NCBI RefSeq assembly: GCF_900078685.2 | Contig: NZ_LT546170.1 | Coordinates: 286,753 to 350,752 of the forward strand | From: Mycolicibacter icosiumassiliensis | Lineage (GTDB): Bacteria; Actinomycetota; Actinomycetes; Mycobacteriales; Mycobacteriaceae | DNA: 64,000 nucleotides | Direction: 5' to 3' | Shown here: positions 8,147 through 16,702 of the stretch, piece after piece | Layout: each line of letters opens with the position of its first letter | How positions within the stretch are numbered: position 1 is the first letter of the stretch | Position numbers and translations under genes: made by a program | The notes under the pieces: generated by a model | What the model saw: the letters and a program-made list of their open reading frames with translations, nothing else | Database searches by the model: none | Told to the model about the DNA's origin: nothing

Positions 8147-8176
8147 CCGCTTATTGAAAATCATTGCTATTAGCGG
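8147..8176. promoter_or_regulatory. Zur/Fur-like box upstream of the orphan methyltransferase
   Basis: TGAAAATCATTGCTA at 8155-8169 agrees with the actinobacterial Zur core TGAAAATCATTTTCA, recalled from the literature, in 12 of 15 positions. It is flanked by the arms CCGCT (8147-8151) and AGCGG (8172-8176). It is AT-rich inside a GC-rich genome and lies about 50 bp before the minus-strand start at 8104, where a repressor would block transcription. A zinc-dependent role is inference. Confidence 0.45.
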
Positions 8177-8328
8177 GGGCGAGGTCAGACACGGCATCGA
8201 CCGCTCCGGCTCCACCGTCTGCATGGTCGACACCATTCATGATGACCCGACCGTCAATTGAGACCTGCGGCAGCTGCAGCCATGCGACGCCAGTTTTCCG
8301 AGCTTGAACTGCCACTATTGACTTAATA

Positions 8329-8344
8329 GGTCTTTTGAAAGACC
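8329..8344. promoter_or_regulatory. Perfect palindrome at the start of the HTH/nucleotidyltransferase operon
   Basis: GGTCTTTTGAAAGACC is a perfect inverted repeat with 7-bp arms and a 2-bp centre, ending three bases before the ATG at 8347. A TTGACT hexamer at 8318-8323 could be the -35 element. A site here would be covered by a bound dimer during initiation, which fits autorepression by the HTH protein encoded downstream. Confidence 0.5.
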
Positions 8345-8346
8345 AT

Positions 8347-9054
8347 ATGCGCATGGCAGAGATGACTGCCGCTGACGCCGCCGCGCAGCTGGAGGTAAGC
8401 GAACGCCAGGTGGCAAGGCTGGCGCGTCAGAAGGTGCTGACGGTGAGTCGGGTCGTCGGGCGCACGCTGCTGCTCGACGCAGCCTCCGTGCACCGCCTAG
8501 CCAACAGAGTCCGGCACAACGGGCGACCGTGGACCGCTGCGACGGCCTGGGCTGCACTCGCGTTGCTGTCGGGAGAGCAGCCGCGGTGGATGGACGCCTC
8601 GGCGTTGTCCCGGTTGCGACACCGTCTGCGCGCAGCGAATCCCCGCGAGGTTGCATGGCTGGCCCGCCGCCGTGCAACGGTGCGCCAGATGCAGGGGTGG
8701 GGCAAGGACAGCGGCCTGCTGCCCACCGGTGTGAGCGCGCTGCGCGAGCCCCAGATGGCCGCACTGTTCGACCTGTCCCCGGTGGACCGTGGGTCCGATG
8801 GTTACGTCCTGGCAAGCGAATTCGACGGTCTGGTCAACAAATTCGGACTGTACGACGACCTCGAAGGAGAAGTGGTGGTGCGCATCGTCCCCGACGACGC
8901 AGGGTACACAGTGGACCGTCCGCTCCTCGCCGCTATCGCCGTGGACCTGTCGGAGTCCCTCGACACCCGGGAAGCCGCTGCGGGCGAACGGGTGCTGGGA
9001 GGATTGCTCGCGAATTTCCGCGCTGGCGACGTTAAGTCAAATCGCGTCCGATGA
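8347..9054 (+). CDS. HTH protein, putative antitoxin of a nucleotidyltransferase module
   Basis: The start region has three nested ATGs (8347, 8353, 8362). The N-terminus is a MerR/excisionase-like helix-turn-helix (AAAQLEVSERQVARLARQ, then VGRTLLLDAASVHRLA). The middle is Arg-rich and helical (LSRLRHRLRAANPREVAWLARRR). The C-terminal half resembles the non-DNA-binding part of AbiEi-type antitoxins. The stop overlaps the ATG of the nucleotidyltransferase gene by four bases, as is usual for toxin-antitoxin pairs. It probably binds the palindrome at 8329-8344 and neutralises the partner; both are inferred from context. About 235 residues. Confidence 0.65.
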   Translation: MRMAEMTAADAAAQLEVSERQVARLARQKVLTVSRVVGRTLLLDAASVHRLANRVRHNGRPWTAATAWAALALLSGEQPRWMDASALSRLRHRLRAANPREVAWLARRRATVRQMQGWGKDSGLLPTGVSALREPQMAALFDLSPVDRGSDGYVLASEFDGLVNKFGLYDDLEGEVVVRIVPDDAGYTVDRPLLAAIAVDLSESLDTREAAAGERVLGGLLANFRAGDVKSNRVR

Positions 9055-9818
9055 GCACACCTACGACTGCCGAACGCCCGGTGTGGAAGATCAGCGCCCC
9101 GCCGGGGGGATGGCCGCCACCGTGGCCGCAGGTCACCGAGATCGTGCGAACAATCCCGCACACGCAATGGACGCTGGTCGGCGGGCTGATGGTGCAGCTC
9201 CACGCCGCGCACGCGGGAGTGCGGGTGACCCGACCCACTCGCGATGTGGACATGATCCTGCACATCGAGACTGGTGCAGCGACCTTCAGCGGTGTGAGCC
9301 AAGAGCTGGAGCGCCTCGGGTACAAGTTACGGAAACCTGTCGGCAGGGGGCCGGTGCATCGATTCGCGCGCGGCCCTGATGACGCCGTTGAGATAGTTGA
9401 TGTGATGGTTGCCGATCACCTGTCTCCGAAGTGGAGGCCGGAGGCACTGCGCCGCAAGGTGTTCGCTGTCCCTGGAGGAACTTCAGCGCTGCGCAAGACC
9501 GTGAACTGTGAGATCACCACAGACGAGGGCACCGTCATGCTGAGCATCCCCGATGTTCTCGGGGCACTGGTACTCAAAGGCGCTGCGTACGTCGAGGACA
9601 ACCGAGACCGGGAGCGGCACCTCGACGACGCCGCAGTGCTGGCATGTGCAATGACGGATCCGATCACCGACCGCTCCCGCATGATCGGAAGCGATCGCAA
9701 GCGCATCTGCGCACTGTGGAAGGTGCTGCAAGACCTCAATCACCGGTCGTGGATCGCGACAGGGACGCACACCCGCAAAGGCCACGCTGCACTGAAGGTA
9801 CTGGTAGGTGATGACTAA
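9051..9818 (+). CDS. AbiEii/AbiGii-type nucleotidyltransferase, putative toxin
   Basis: The 255-residue protein has the DNA polymerase beta-like nucleotidyltransferase signature: LVGGLMVQLH (Gly-Gly helix, about residue 43) and RPTRDVDMIL, whose two Asp residues bind metal, then the third acidic position near DAVEIVDVMVAD. Proteins of this kind (AbiEii, MenT) block growth by adding nucleotides to tRNA or other targets and act in toxin-antitoxin or phage-abortive systems. It is coupled to the HTH gene by an ATGA overlap and lies about 160 bp from tRNA-Thr. The target RNA is unknown; a tRNA acceptor end is a family-based guess. Confidence 0.75.
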   Translation: MSTPTTAERPVWKISAPPGGWPPPWPQVTEIVRTIPHTQWTLVGGLMVQLHAAHAGVRVTRPTRDVDMILHIETGAATFSGVSQELERLGYKLRKPVGRGPVHRFARGPDDAVEIVDVMVADHLSPKWRPEALRRKVFAVPGGTSALRKTVNCEITTDEGTVMLSIPDVLGALVLKGAAYVEDNRDRERHLDDAAVLACAMTDPITDRSRMIGSDRKRICALWKVLQDLNHRSWIATGTHTRKGHAALKVLVGDD

Positions 9819-9965
9819 CAGATGACGCACTCCCCGCGCTGGGCGTTGATCAGCACAACGTGGGATATCGGTGGTGAGGTCCGACGTGACCCCGACGGTC
9901 AGGGGAACCGCGTGTTTGCGTAGAGCACGCAAGAGGCGAGGTGATACACCCCACCTGACCTGCAC

Positions 9966-9989
9966 GTATGGAGCCACGTATGGAGCCAC
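9966..9989. repeat. 12-bp tandem duplication at the tRNA-Thr 3' end
   Basis: GTATGGAGCCAC occurs twice in tandem (9966-9977 and 9978-9989). The second copy covers the encoded CCA, the discriminator base and the first acceptor-stem bases of the tRNA. A tRNA 3' end duplicated next to an accessory module is a usual trace of site-specific integration or excision. The second boundary of an element and an integrase gene were not seen. Confidence 0.55.
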
Positions 9990-10056
9990 CTAGGAGAATC
10001 GAACTCCTGACCTATTCATTACGAGTGAATTGCTCTACCGACTGAGCTAAGGTGGC
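9981..10056 (-). tRNA. tRNA-Thr(CGT)
   Basis: The minus strand folds as a full cloverleaf: acceptor GCCACCT/AGGTGGC, D-arm with AGCTCAGTCGGTAGAGC, anticodon loop CTCGTAA giving anticodon CGT, T-loop GTTCGATTC, discriminator T. A CCA end is encoded at 9981-9983. The variable loop is short. It reads ACG threonine codons. Confidence 0.95.
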
Positions 10057-10058
10057 GC

Positions 10059-10076
10059 GCCCGGCCTAAACCGGGC
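10059..10076 (-). terminator. Short hairpin after holB
   Basis: GCCCGG/CCGGGC arms around a 6-base loop lie between the holB stop and the tRNA. There is no T-tract, so termination here is uncertain; it could also separate the tRNA transcript. Confidence 0.3.
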
Positions 10077-10085
10077 CGGGTCAGT

Positions 10086-11315
10086 CTACAGGTCGTCTCG
10101 CAGGGCCTGTCCGACGGTGGCCACCATGGCGCCGACCGCGAAGCGGGGCTTGACGTTGGCCGCCAGTGCGTCGCGGCATTCGAGCACCGCCTCAATGCAG
10201 CGCAACAGCCGATCCGGCGATGCGTGGGCAGCGATGGCCGCCACCGCATCGGTCATGTCCGGGTGATTGGGCCGGGCGACGTCGGCCGACGCCGTGGCGG
10301 CCAGCAGAGCATCGCGGAAGTAGGTGGCCAGGTCGATCAGGGCCCGATCCAGCGCATCGCGCGAGGCCCGGGTCTGGCGAGACTTCTGCCGGCGCTCCAG
10401 GTCTTTGATCACCCCGGCGGTGCCGCGCAGTGTTCCGGCGGTGCCCTTGCCGGTGCCGCCGGCCCCCAAAGCGGTACGCAGTTCCTCGGTCTCGACCTCG
10501 GCGCGTTCGGCGGTCAGATCCCGGGCCTCGGATTCGGCCGCGGCCACCAACTCGTCGACCGCGGTGAACGCCCGAGACGGGGTCGCCGCGTCGCGGGCCA
10601 GGGACAGCGCCCGCTGGCGGCGCTGGCGGGCCTCTGCATCGGTGGCCAGCCGGCGGGCCCGTCCCACGTGGCCGCCGCTGACCGCGGCCGCCCAGTCCGC
10701 GGTCTCGCGGTCGAGCCCGTCGGCCTCGATCAGCACCTGGGCGATGGCCGCCGGCGGCGGCGTCACCAGTGCCACGTGGCGGCACCGGGACCTCAGCGTG
10801 ATGGCGATGTCCTCGGGATCGACCGAGGGGGCGCACAACAGGAACACCGTCGAGGGCGGCGGCTCCTCCACGACCTTCAGCAGGGCGTTGCCCGCGCCCT
10901 CGGTGAGCCGGTCGGCGTCCTCGACCACCACGATCTGCCAGCGGCCGGTGCCGGGACGCCGGGAGGCGGCCTGCACGATGGCCCGCATTTCGTCGACGCC
11001 GATGGACAGTCCCTCCGGCACCACCCGCCGCACGTCGGCGTGGGTGCCGGCCATTGTCGTGGTGCAGGCCCGGCATTGACCGCAGCCGGGTCCCCCCTCG
11101 GACTCGTCGGCCGTGCACTGCAGCGCCGCGGCAAAACACACCGCCGCGATCGACCGGCCCGAACCGGGCGGGCCGGTGATCAGCCAGGCGTGTGTCATAC
11201 CGCCGGCTGTCGTGCCACTGTGTGCTGAATCACGCCGAGACGCCCGCGCGGCAGCCAGCAGGTCGGCTTCCACCGACTGCTGGCCCACCAAACGCGCGAA
11301 AACCCCGGACATCAT
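10086..11315 (-). CDS. holB: DNA polymerase III subunit delta'
   Basis: This AAA+ protein is part of the clamp loader that places the beta clamp on primed DNA. Visible are GPPGSGRS at the P-loop, where Arg replaces the Lys of true ATPases as expected for delta', the zinc-binding CGQCRAC cluster (about residues 76-82), and the sensor region VVEDADRLTEGAGNALLKVVEEPP. It is 409 residues from the first of two adjacent ATGs at 11315 and is the Rv3644c counterpart. The gene is divergent from the adenylate cyclase gene, and the start sites are about 70 bp apart. Confidence 0.95.
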   Translation of the reverse strand: MMSGVFARLVGQQSVEADLLAAARASRRDSAHSGTTAGGMTHAWLITGPPGSGRSIAAVCFAAALQCTADESEGGPGCGQCRACTTTMAGTHADVRRVVPEGLSIGVDEMRAIVQAASRRPGTGRWQIVVVEDADRLTEGAGNALLKVVEEPPPSTVFLLCAPSVDPEDIAITLRSRCRHVALVTPPPAAIAQVLIEADGLDRETADWAAAVSGGHVGRARRLATDAEARQRRQRALSLARDAATPSRAFTAVDELVAAAESEARDLTAERAEVETEELRTALGAGGTGKGTAGTLRGTAGVIKDLERRQKSRQTRASRDALDRALIDLATYFRDALLAATASADVARPNHPDMTDAVAAIAAHASPDRLLRCIEAVLECRDALAANVKPRFAVGAMVATVGQALRDDL

Positions 11316-11384
11316 CGGTCACAGTAGCGGCTTGACCGGACAATCAGGCTCGGGCTTTGTCGCCTCGCCCGATACGGTGTGCTG

Positions 11385-13022
11385 GTGAGCACTACGACCC
11401 TGGTCGGGCGGATCAACCGATTCGTCCGCTGGGTCGTGCGCACTCCCTGGCCGGTTTTCACGCTGAGCATGCTGCAGGCCGACATCATCGGGTCGCTGTT
11501 CGTGTTCGGTTTCCTGCGGTTCGGCCTGCCCGAGGAAGACCGGATCAACCTGCAGGACCTGCCGCGGCTGAACCTGGCACTGTTCGGCGTCGTGCTGCTG
11601 TGCCTGTTCGGCCTCGGCTTTTCGATCAGCACCGCACTGCTGATGCCGGTGTTCCGCTGGCAACGCCGAGAGGCGCTGCTGGCTGACGCGGACGCCCCGG
11701 ACTCCGATCCCGCAGATACCGAGCTGGCGCGGTCCCGGGCGCTGCGGATGCCGTTCTACCGCTCCCTGATCAGCATCTGCTACTGGGCGGTGGGCGGGGT
11801 GGTGTTCGTCGCCCTCAGCTGGCAGGTGGTGCACGACGTGGTGCCGGTGGTGGTCACCGCCACCGCACTGGGCGCCGCCGCCACCGCGATCATCGGTTAT
11901 CTGCAGTCCGAGCGGGTGCTGCGGCCGGTGGCCGTCGCGGCCCTGCGGGACGGCACCCCGGAGAAACTGCGGGCGCCCGGCGTGATCCTGCGCCAATTGC
12001 TGACCTGGCTGCTGTCGACCGGCGTCCCGGTGCTGGCGATCGTGCTGTCGGTGCTGGCCGGCAAGGCGTCGTTGCTCAACGCCTCACCGGACAAGCTCTT
12101 CACCCCGATCCTGCTGATGGCACTGGCCGCACTGGTGATCGGGCTGGCCGGCACCGTGCTGGTGTCGATGTCGATCGCCGACCCGCTGCGCCAGCTGCGC
12201 TGGGCGCTGGGCGAGGTGCAGCGCGGTAACTACAACGCGCACATGCAGATCTACGATGCCAGTGAGCTGGGCCTGCTGCAGGCCGGGTTCAACGACATGG
12301 TGCGTGACTTGGCCGAGCGGCAGCGGCTGCGCGACTTGTTCGGCCGCTACGTCGGCGAGGACGTGGCCCGGCGCGCACTGGAGCGCGGCACCGAGCTGGG
12401 TGGCCAGGAGCGCGACGTGGCGGTGCTGTTCATCGACTTGGTGGGTTCCACCCAGCTGGCCGCGACGCGACCGCCCAGCGAGGTCGTCAACGTGCTCAAC
12501 GAGTTCTTCCGGGTCGTGGTCGAGGCCGTCGGACGCCACGGCGGTTTCGTCAACAAGTTCCAGGGTGACGCCGCGCTGGCCATCTTCGGGGCGCCCATCG
12601 AACACCCGGACGCCTCAAGCGCGGCCTTGGCGGCGGCCCGCGAACTGCACGACGGCCTGCTGCCGGTGCTGGGTTCCGAAGAGTTCGGCATCGGGGTGTC
12701 GGCCGGGCGGGCCATCGCCGGCCACATCGGTGCCCGGGCCCGGTTCGAATACACCGTGATCGGCGACCCGGTCAACGAGGCCGCCCGGCTGACCGAGCTG
12801 GCCAAATTGGAGGACGGCCACGTGTTGGCTTCGGCGGTGGCGGTCAGCGGCGCGGTCGACGCCGAGGCGCTGTGCTGGGAGGTCGGCGAGATCGTCGAGC
12901 TGCGCGGGCGCACCGTTCCGACTCAGTTGGCGCGGCCGCTGCATCTCGCAGCGCTGGAGGCGATCCCGGCCGAGATCCCCGAGGACGCCGAGGACGCCGA
13001 GACTGCGGTCGCAGCCGACTGA
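11385..13022 (+). CDS. Membrane class III adenylate cyclase with HAMP domain
   Basis: It makes cAMP from ATP, which could serve the Crp protein encoded at 36.2 kb. Several membrane segments fill the first 270 residues, then comes a HAMP linker (SIADPLRQLRWALGEVQRGNY) and a C-terminal cyclase domain. The metal-binding Asp is in FIDLVGST, the adenine-binding Lys in VNKFQGD, the second Asp in GDAALAIFG, and the Asn/Arg pair in VIGDPVNEAARL, so the catalytic set is complete. A TACGGT -10 element at 11373-11378 puts transcription start close to GTG 11385, which suggests a leaderless mRNA. It is the Rv3645 counterpart. Confidence 0.9.
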   Translation: MSTTTLVGRINRFVRWVVRTPWPVFTLSMLQADIIGSLFVFGFLRFGLPEEDRINLQDLPRLNLALFGVVLLCLFGLGFSISTALLMPVFRWQRREALLADADAPDSDPADTELARSRALRMPFYRSLISICYWAVGGVVFVALSWQVVHDVVPVVVTATALGAAATAIIGYLQSERVLRPVAVAALRDGTPEKLRAPGVILRQLLTWLLSTGVPVLAIVLSVLAGKASLLNASPDKLFTPILLMALAALVIGLAGTVLVSMSIADPLRQLRWALGEVQRGNYNAHMQIYDASELGLLQAGFNDMVRDLAERQRLRDLFGRYVGEDVARRALERGTELGGQERDVAVLFIDLVGSTQLAATRPPSEVVNVLNEFFRVVVEAVGRHGGFVNKFQGDAALAIFGAPIEHPDASSAALAAARELHDGLLPVLGSEEFGIGVSAGRAIAGHIGARARFEYTVIGDPVNEAARLTELAKLEDGHVLASAVAVSGAVDAEALCWEVGEIVELRGRTVPTQLARPLHLAALEAIPAEIPEDAEDAETAVAAD

Positions 13023-13023
13023 C

Positions 13024-15849
13024 TCAGCTCTTCGCAGCCTTCTTCGCGGCAGTCTTCTTCGCCGGTGCCTTTTTCGCGGGCGCCTTGCGGGCAGTCTTCT
13101 TGGCGGCCTTCTTGGCCGGTCCCCGCGCCCGCCGGTCGGCGAGCAGCTCGGCGGCACGCTCATCGGTGATCGTGGCCACCTCATCGCCCTTACGCAGGCT
13201 GGCATTGGTCTCGCCGTCGGTCACGTACGGACCGAATCGGCCGTCCTTGATCACCATCGGCTTGCCGCTGGTCGGGTCGGCACCCAACTCCCGCAGCGCC
13301 GCAGTCGCAGCTGCTTGACGGCCGCGGCGTTTCGGCTCTGCGTAGATCTTCAGCGCCTCTTCGAGGGAGATCTCGAAGATCTGCTCCTCGGTGGCCAGCG
13401 ACCGAGAATCGGTGCCGCGCTTCAGGTATGGCCCATAGCGGCCGTTCTGCGCGGTGATCTCATCACCGGACTCGGGGTCGACGCCGACCACCCGCGGCAG
13501 CGACAGCAGCTTCAGCGCGTCATCGAGCGTCACCGTTTCCAGGCTCATGCTGCGCAGCAGTGAACCGGTGCGCGGCTTCGGGCCGGTCGGCTTCTTGCCC
13601 TTCTTGGCCGTCGCGCCCGACTCGTCGTCCGGCGGTGGCGGCAGCACTTCGGTGACATACGGGCCGTAGCGGCCGTCCTTGGCGACAACCTCGTGCCCAG
13701 TGGCCGGGTCGACACCGAGCGAACGGCCCTCCTGCGGGGTAGCGAAGCGTTCCTCGGCCAGCGCCAGGGTCAGCTCGTCCGGCGGCAGCGAGTCATCCAG
13801 GTTGGCCCGCTGCGGGGTCGGCTCGCCGTCGTCACCGGTGACCATGCGCTCCAGGTAGGGCCCATTCTTGCCCACCCGCACATAAACCGGCCTGCCCTCG
13901 GCGTCGTCGAACAGGCGGATCGAGTTGATCTCGCGGGCGTCGATGCCCTCCAAGTTGACCCCGACCAGCTTCTTCAAGCCGCCGGCCCGGGCGATCGAAT
14001 CCTCGACCCCGTAGTCACCACCGAAGTAGAAGTTGTGCAGCCAGTCGATACGGCGCTGACGCCCGGCGGCGATCCCGTCGAGCTCGTCCTCCATGGCCGC
14101 GGTGAAGTCGTAGTCGACCAGCCGGCCGAAGTGCTGCTCGAGCAGGCCGATCACCGCGAAGGCCACCCAGGTGGGCACCAGCGCGCTCCCCTTTTTGTAG
14201 ACGTAGCCGCGGTCCTGGATAGTTTTGATGATCGAGGAGTACGTCGACGGCCGGCCGATGCCCAACTCTTCGAGCGCCTTGACCAGCGAGGCCTCGGTGT
14301 AGCGCGCGGGCGGGTTGGTGGCGTGCCCGTCCGGGGTCAGCTCGGTGGCGTCCACCCGCTGGCCCTGGGTCAGCTGCGGCAGCCGCCGCTCGGCGTCGTC
14401 GGCTTCACCGCCGGCCAACTCGTCGACGGTCTCCACGTAGGCCTTGAGGAAGCCGGCGAAGGTGATGGTGCGGCCGCTGGCGGCGAACGTCACCTGCTGA
14501 GCCCCGGATTGTCCGCCGATCCGCAGGCTCAGTGTGGTGCCGCGCGCGTCGGCCATCTGCGAGGCCACGGTGCGCTGCCAGATCAACTCGTAGAGCCGGA
14601 ACTCGTCACTGCCCAGCTCGTTGCGCACCGCGTCGGGGGTGGCGAACGTCTCGCCGGCCGGCCGGATCGCCTCGTGGGCTTCCTGGGCGTTCTTGACCTT
14701 GCGGGTGTACTGCCGCGGCGACGGCGACACATACTCCTCGCCATAGAGCTGGCGCGCCTGGGTACGGGCGGCGTCGATCGCCGACTGCGACAGCGTCGTC
14801 GAGTCGGTACGCATATAGGTGATGTAGCCGTTCTCGTAGAGCCGCTGGGCGATGCTCATCGTCCGCTCGGCGGAGAACCGCAACTTGCGGCCGGCTTCCT
14901 GCTGCAACGTCGAGGTCATGAAGGGCGCGTAGGGCCGCCGGGTGTAGGGCTTCTCCTCCACCGAGGTCACCGACAACGACGCGCCCTGCAGTCCGGCCGC
15001 CAGGGCGGTAGCCGCGGCTTCGTCGAGCACCCGCACCCCTGCGCCCCCGGCGGGCTTGCGCACCGCACCCAGCGAGTCGAAGTCGCGGCCGCTGGCTATC
15101 CGCAGCTCGTCGACGGCGACCAGTCGGGCGGTGAAGTTGGGCGGGGAAGCCGTCGGGTCCGAGACGCTGGCGTCCAGTTGGGCGACCACGTCCCAGTAGG
15201 AAGCCCTGCGGAACGCCATCCGCTCGCGTTCGCGCTGCACGATGATGCGGGTGGCCACCGACTGGACGCGGCCCGCCGACAACTTCGGCGCGACCTTCTT
15301 CCACAACACCGGGCTGACCTCGTAGCCGTACAGCCGGTCCAGGACGCGCCGGGTCTCCTGCGCGTCCACCAGGTCGATGTCCAGGTCACGGGGGTTCTCG
15401 GCGGCATTGCGGATCGCCGGCTCGGTGATCTCGTGGAACACCATCCGTTTGACCGGAATGCGCGGTTTCAGGGTCTCCAGCAAGTGCCAGGCAATCGCCT
15501 CGCCCTCCCGGTCACCATCGGTGGCGAGATAGAGCTCGTCGACGTCCTTGAGCAGATCCTTGAGCTCGGCAACGGTGCTCTTTTTGTCGGGGCTGACGAT
15601 GTAGAGCGGCTCGAAGTCGGCGTCGACGTTGACGCCGAGGCGCGCCCAGGCTTCGGTCTTGTACTTCGCCGGTACGTCGGCGGCATTACGCGGCAGGTCC
15701 CGGATATGCCCCCGGGAGGACTCGACGACGTAATTGCGGCCTAGGTAACCCGCAATTTTCCGTGCCTTGGTCGGCGACTCGACAATGACGAGCCGCCGCA
15801 CGGGTGTTTTATCGCCATTGCGGGCGCTCACCGTCTTAGAGTCAGCCAC
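13024..15849 (-). CDS. topA: DNA topoisomerase I
   Basis: This type IA enzyme relaxes negative supercoils through a 5'-phosphotyrosine link. The TOPRIM domain starts RRLVIVESPTKARKIAGYLG and has the acidic DGDREGEAIAW motif. The active tyrosine is in GYITYMRTDSTTLS (residue about 343). The C-terminus carries repeated GPY blocks (DGRYGPYV, NGRYGPYL, DGRFGPYV) and a Lys/Ala-rich basic tail that binds DNA, in place of zinc fingers, as in other mycobacteria. GTG 15849 gives 941 residues; a longer upstream frame exists but lacks family similarity. It is the Rv3646c counterpart and essential in relatives. Confidence 0.95.
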   Translation of the reverse strand: MADSKTVSARNGDKTPVRRLVIVESPTKARKIAGYLGRNYVVESSRGHIRDLPRNAADVPAKYKTEAWARLGVNVDADFEPLYIVSPDKKSTVAELKDLLKDVDELYLATDGDREGEAIAWHLLETLKPRIPVKRMVFHEITEPAIRNAAENPRDLDIDLVDAQETRRVLDRLYGYEVSPVLWKKVAPKLSAGRVQSVATRIIVQRERERMAFRRASYWDVVAQLDASVSDPTASPPNFTARLVAVDELRIASGRDFDSLGAVRKPAGGAGVRVLDEAAATALAAGLQGASLSVTSVEEKPYTRRPYAPFMTSTLQQEAGRKLRFSAERTMSIAQRLYENGYITYMRTDSTTLSQSAIDAARTQARQLYGEEYVSPSPRQYTRKVKNAQEAHEAIRPAGETFATPDAVRNELGSDEFRLYELIWQRTVASQMADARGTTLSLRIGGQSGAQQVTFAASGRTITFAGFLKAYVETVDELAGGEADDAERRLPQLTQGQRVDATELTPDGHATNPPARYTEASLVKALEELGIGRPSTYSSIIKTIQDRGYVYKKGSALVPTWVAFAVIGLLEQHFGRLVDYDFTAAMEDELDGIAAGRQRRIDWLHNFYFGGDYGVEDSIARAGGLKKLVGVNLEGIDAREINSIRLFDDAEGRPVYVRVGKNGPYLERMVTGDDGEPTPQRANLDDSLPPDELTLALAEERFATPQEGRSLGVDPATGHEVVAKDGRYGPYVTEVLPPPPDDESGATAKKGKKPTGPKPRTGSLLRSMSLETVTLDDALKLLSLPRVVGVDPESGDEITAQNGRYGPYLKRGTDSRSLATEEQIFEISLEEALKIYAEPKRRGRQAAATAALRELGADPTSGKPMVIKDGRFGPYVTDGETNASLRKGDEVATITDERAAELLADRRARGPAKKAAKKTARKAPAKKAPAKKTAAKKAAKS

Positions 15850-15965
15850 CTTGCGCTTACCACTCCACTTCTGTCCGCACCGCCGCGTCACGCCGCCAGC
15901 GGACACCTGACAATCTCGCACTCACGCCTGTACCGATGCAAACCGGCGTTCAGCAGTACATTCTC

Positions 15966-16604
15966 TCAAAGACCGTCCGCATGGCCTGGGATCGTGCCTC
16001 CGACACGCGGCCATTGACTCAACGCCTCGGGATCCGCGGGTGGTTCCCCGACGTTTTCGACCAGCCGTGACAACCTGCGGCGGCCGGTGATCCGCAGCGC
16101 CGGATGGCCTCCGCGGGTCCCGATCAGCGTAGGCGCGATTCCCACCCGCATCATGGCCGAGGCCAGCGGCTCGTAGGTATCCGGCGCGTGCGGGTCGAGT
16201 CCGAGCAGGTATCGATCGTCCTCGGCGGTTCCCGCCGCCAGCGTCCACGCCCGTAGTTCACGCGGACCCGGCAACCACCCCGGCGGAACAGTCTTCACCG
16301 CCCCGCGGGTCCAGGCCTGGGCCAGCACCCGCAGGCGCGCGTCGACCGCGGTCCGCACCAGCGGGGTGTCTTCCTCGGTGCGAGTGACCTCGGACAGCAG
16401 ACCGGCCTCGCCGATCAGCTCGGCCAGTGCCACAGCTCGCCATGGGTCGTCGACCACGACCGACAGTCGCGCTCCGTCGCCCACCACGACGATCTGTCCC
16501 GGGCCAGCCAGCACCCCGGTGAGGTCGGCAACGCTGGGCGGCACCGACTCTGCCGAAAAGAAGGAAAGCTGGCTCACGTCATCGACAGTAAGCCGGTCCA
16601 CCAT
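15966..16604 (-). CDS. Conserved hypothetical protein (Rv3647c-like)
   Basis: The 212-residue protein has no domain I can name. It begins MVDRLTVDDVSQLSFFSAE and has an alternating helix/strand pattern (QIVVVGDGARLSVVVDDPWRAVALAELIGEAG is one such part). No membrane segment or signal peptide is visible. Its constant place between topA and cspA in mycobacteria argues for a real gene. The 117 bp to topA hold no further gene. Confidence 0.75.
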   Translation of the reverse strand: MVDRLTVDDVSQLSFFSAESVPPSVADLTGVLAGPGQIVVVGDGARLSVVVDDPWRAVALAELIGEAGLLSEVTRTEEDTPLVRTAVDARLRVLAQAWTRGAVKTVPPGWLPGPRELRAWTLAAGTAEDDRYLLGLDPHAPDTYEPLASAMMRVGIAPTLIGTRGGHPALRITGRRRLSRLVENVGEPPADPEALSQWPRVGGTIPGHADGL

Positions 16605-16644
16605 CCGGCGGCATCCGGGGCGGTCTTACCCGCCCGAAACGAAA

Positions 16645-16684
16645 CCCCCCGGCTTAGCTCCGTTGGCGGGAGCTGCCCGGGGGG
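16645..16684 (-). terminator. Rho-independent terminator of cspA
   Basis: A long hairpin begins CCCCCCGGC and ends GCCCGGGGGG, with an inner AGCTCC/GGGAGCT stem. In the minus direction it is followed by GTTTCGTTTC. It lies 19 bp after the cspA stop. Confidence 0.8.
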
Positions 16685-16702
16685 TACGTCAAATTCCGTG
16701 GC

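Noticed and set aside
8151..8354. 67-codon minus-strand frame between the methyltransferase and the HTH gene
   Set aside because: Its start overlaps the HTH gene start, there is no ribosome site, codon third positions are not GC-biased and its end falls in the Zur-like box. I treat the stretch as regulatory DNA.
9823..9936. Short frame MTHSPRWALISTTWDIGGEV... after the nucleotidyltransferase gene
   Set aside because: About 33-37 codons with no recognisable family or ribosome site; may be a trace of a lost element but cannot be supported.
13693..15744. Long plus-strand open frame inside topA
   Set aside because: Antisense to a clear topoisomerase I gene; composition reflects the complementary codons only.
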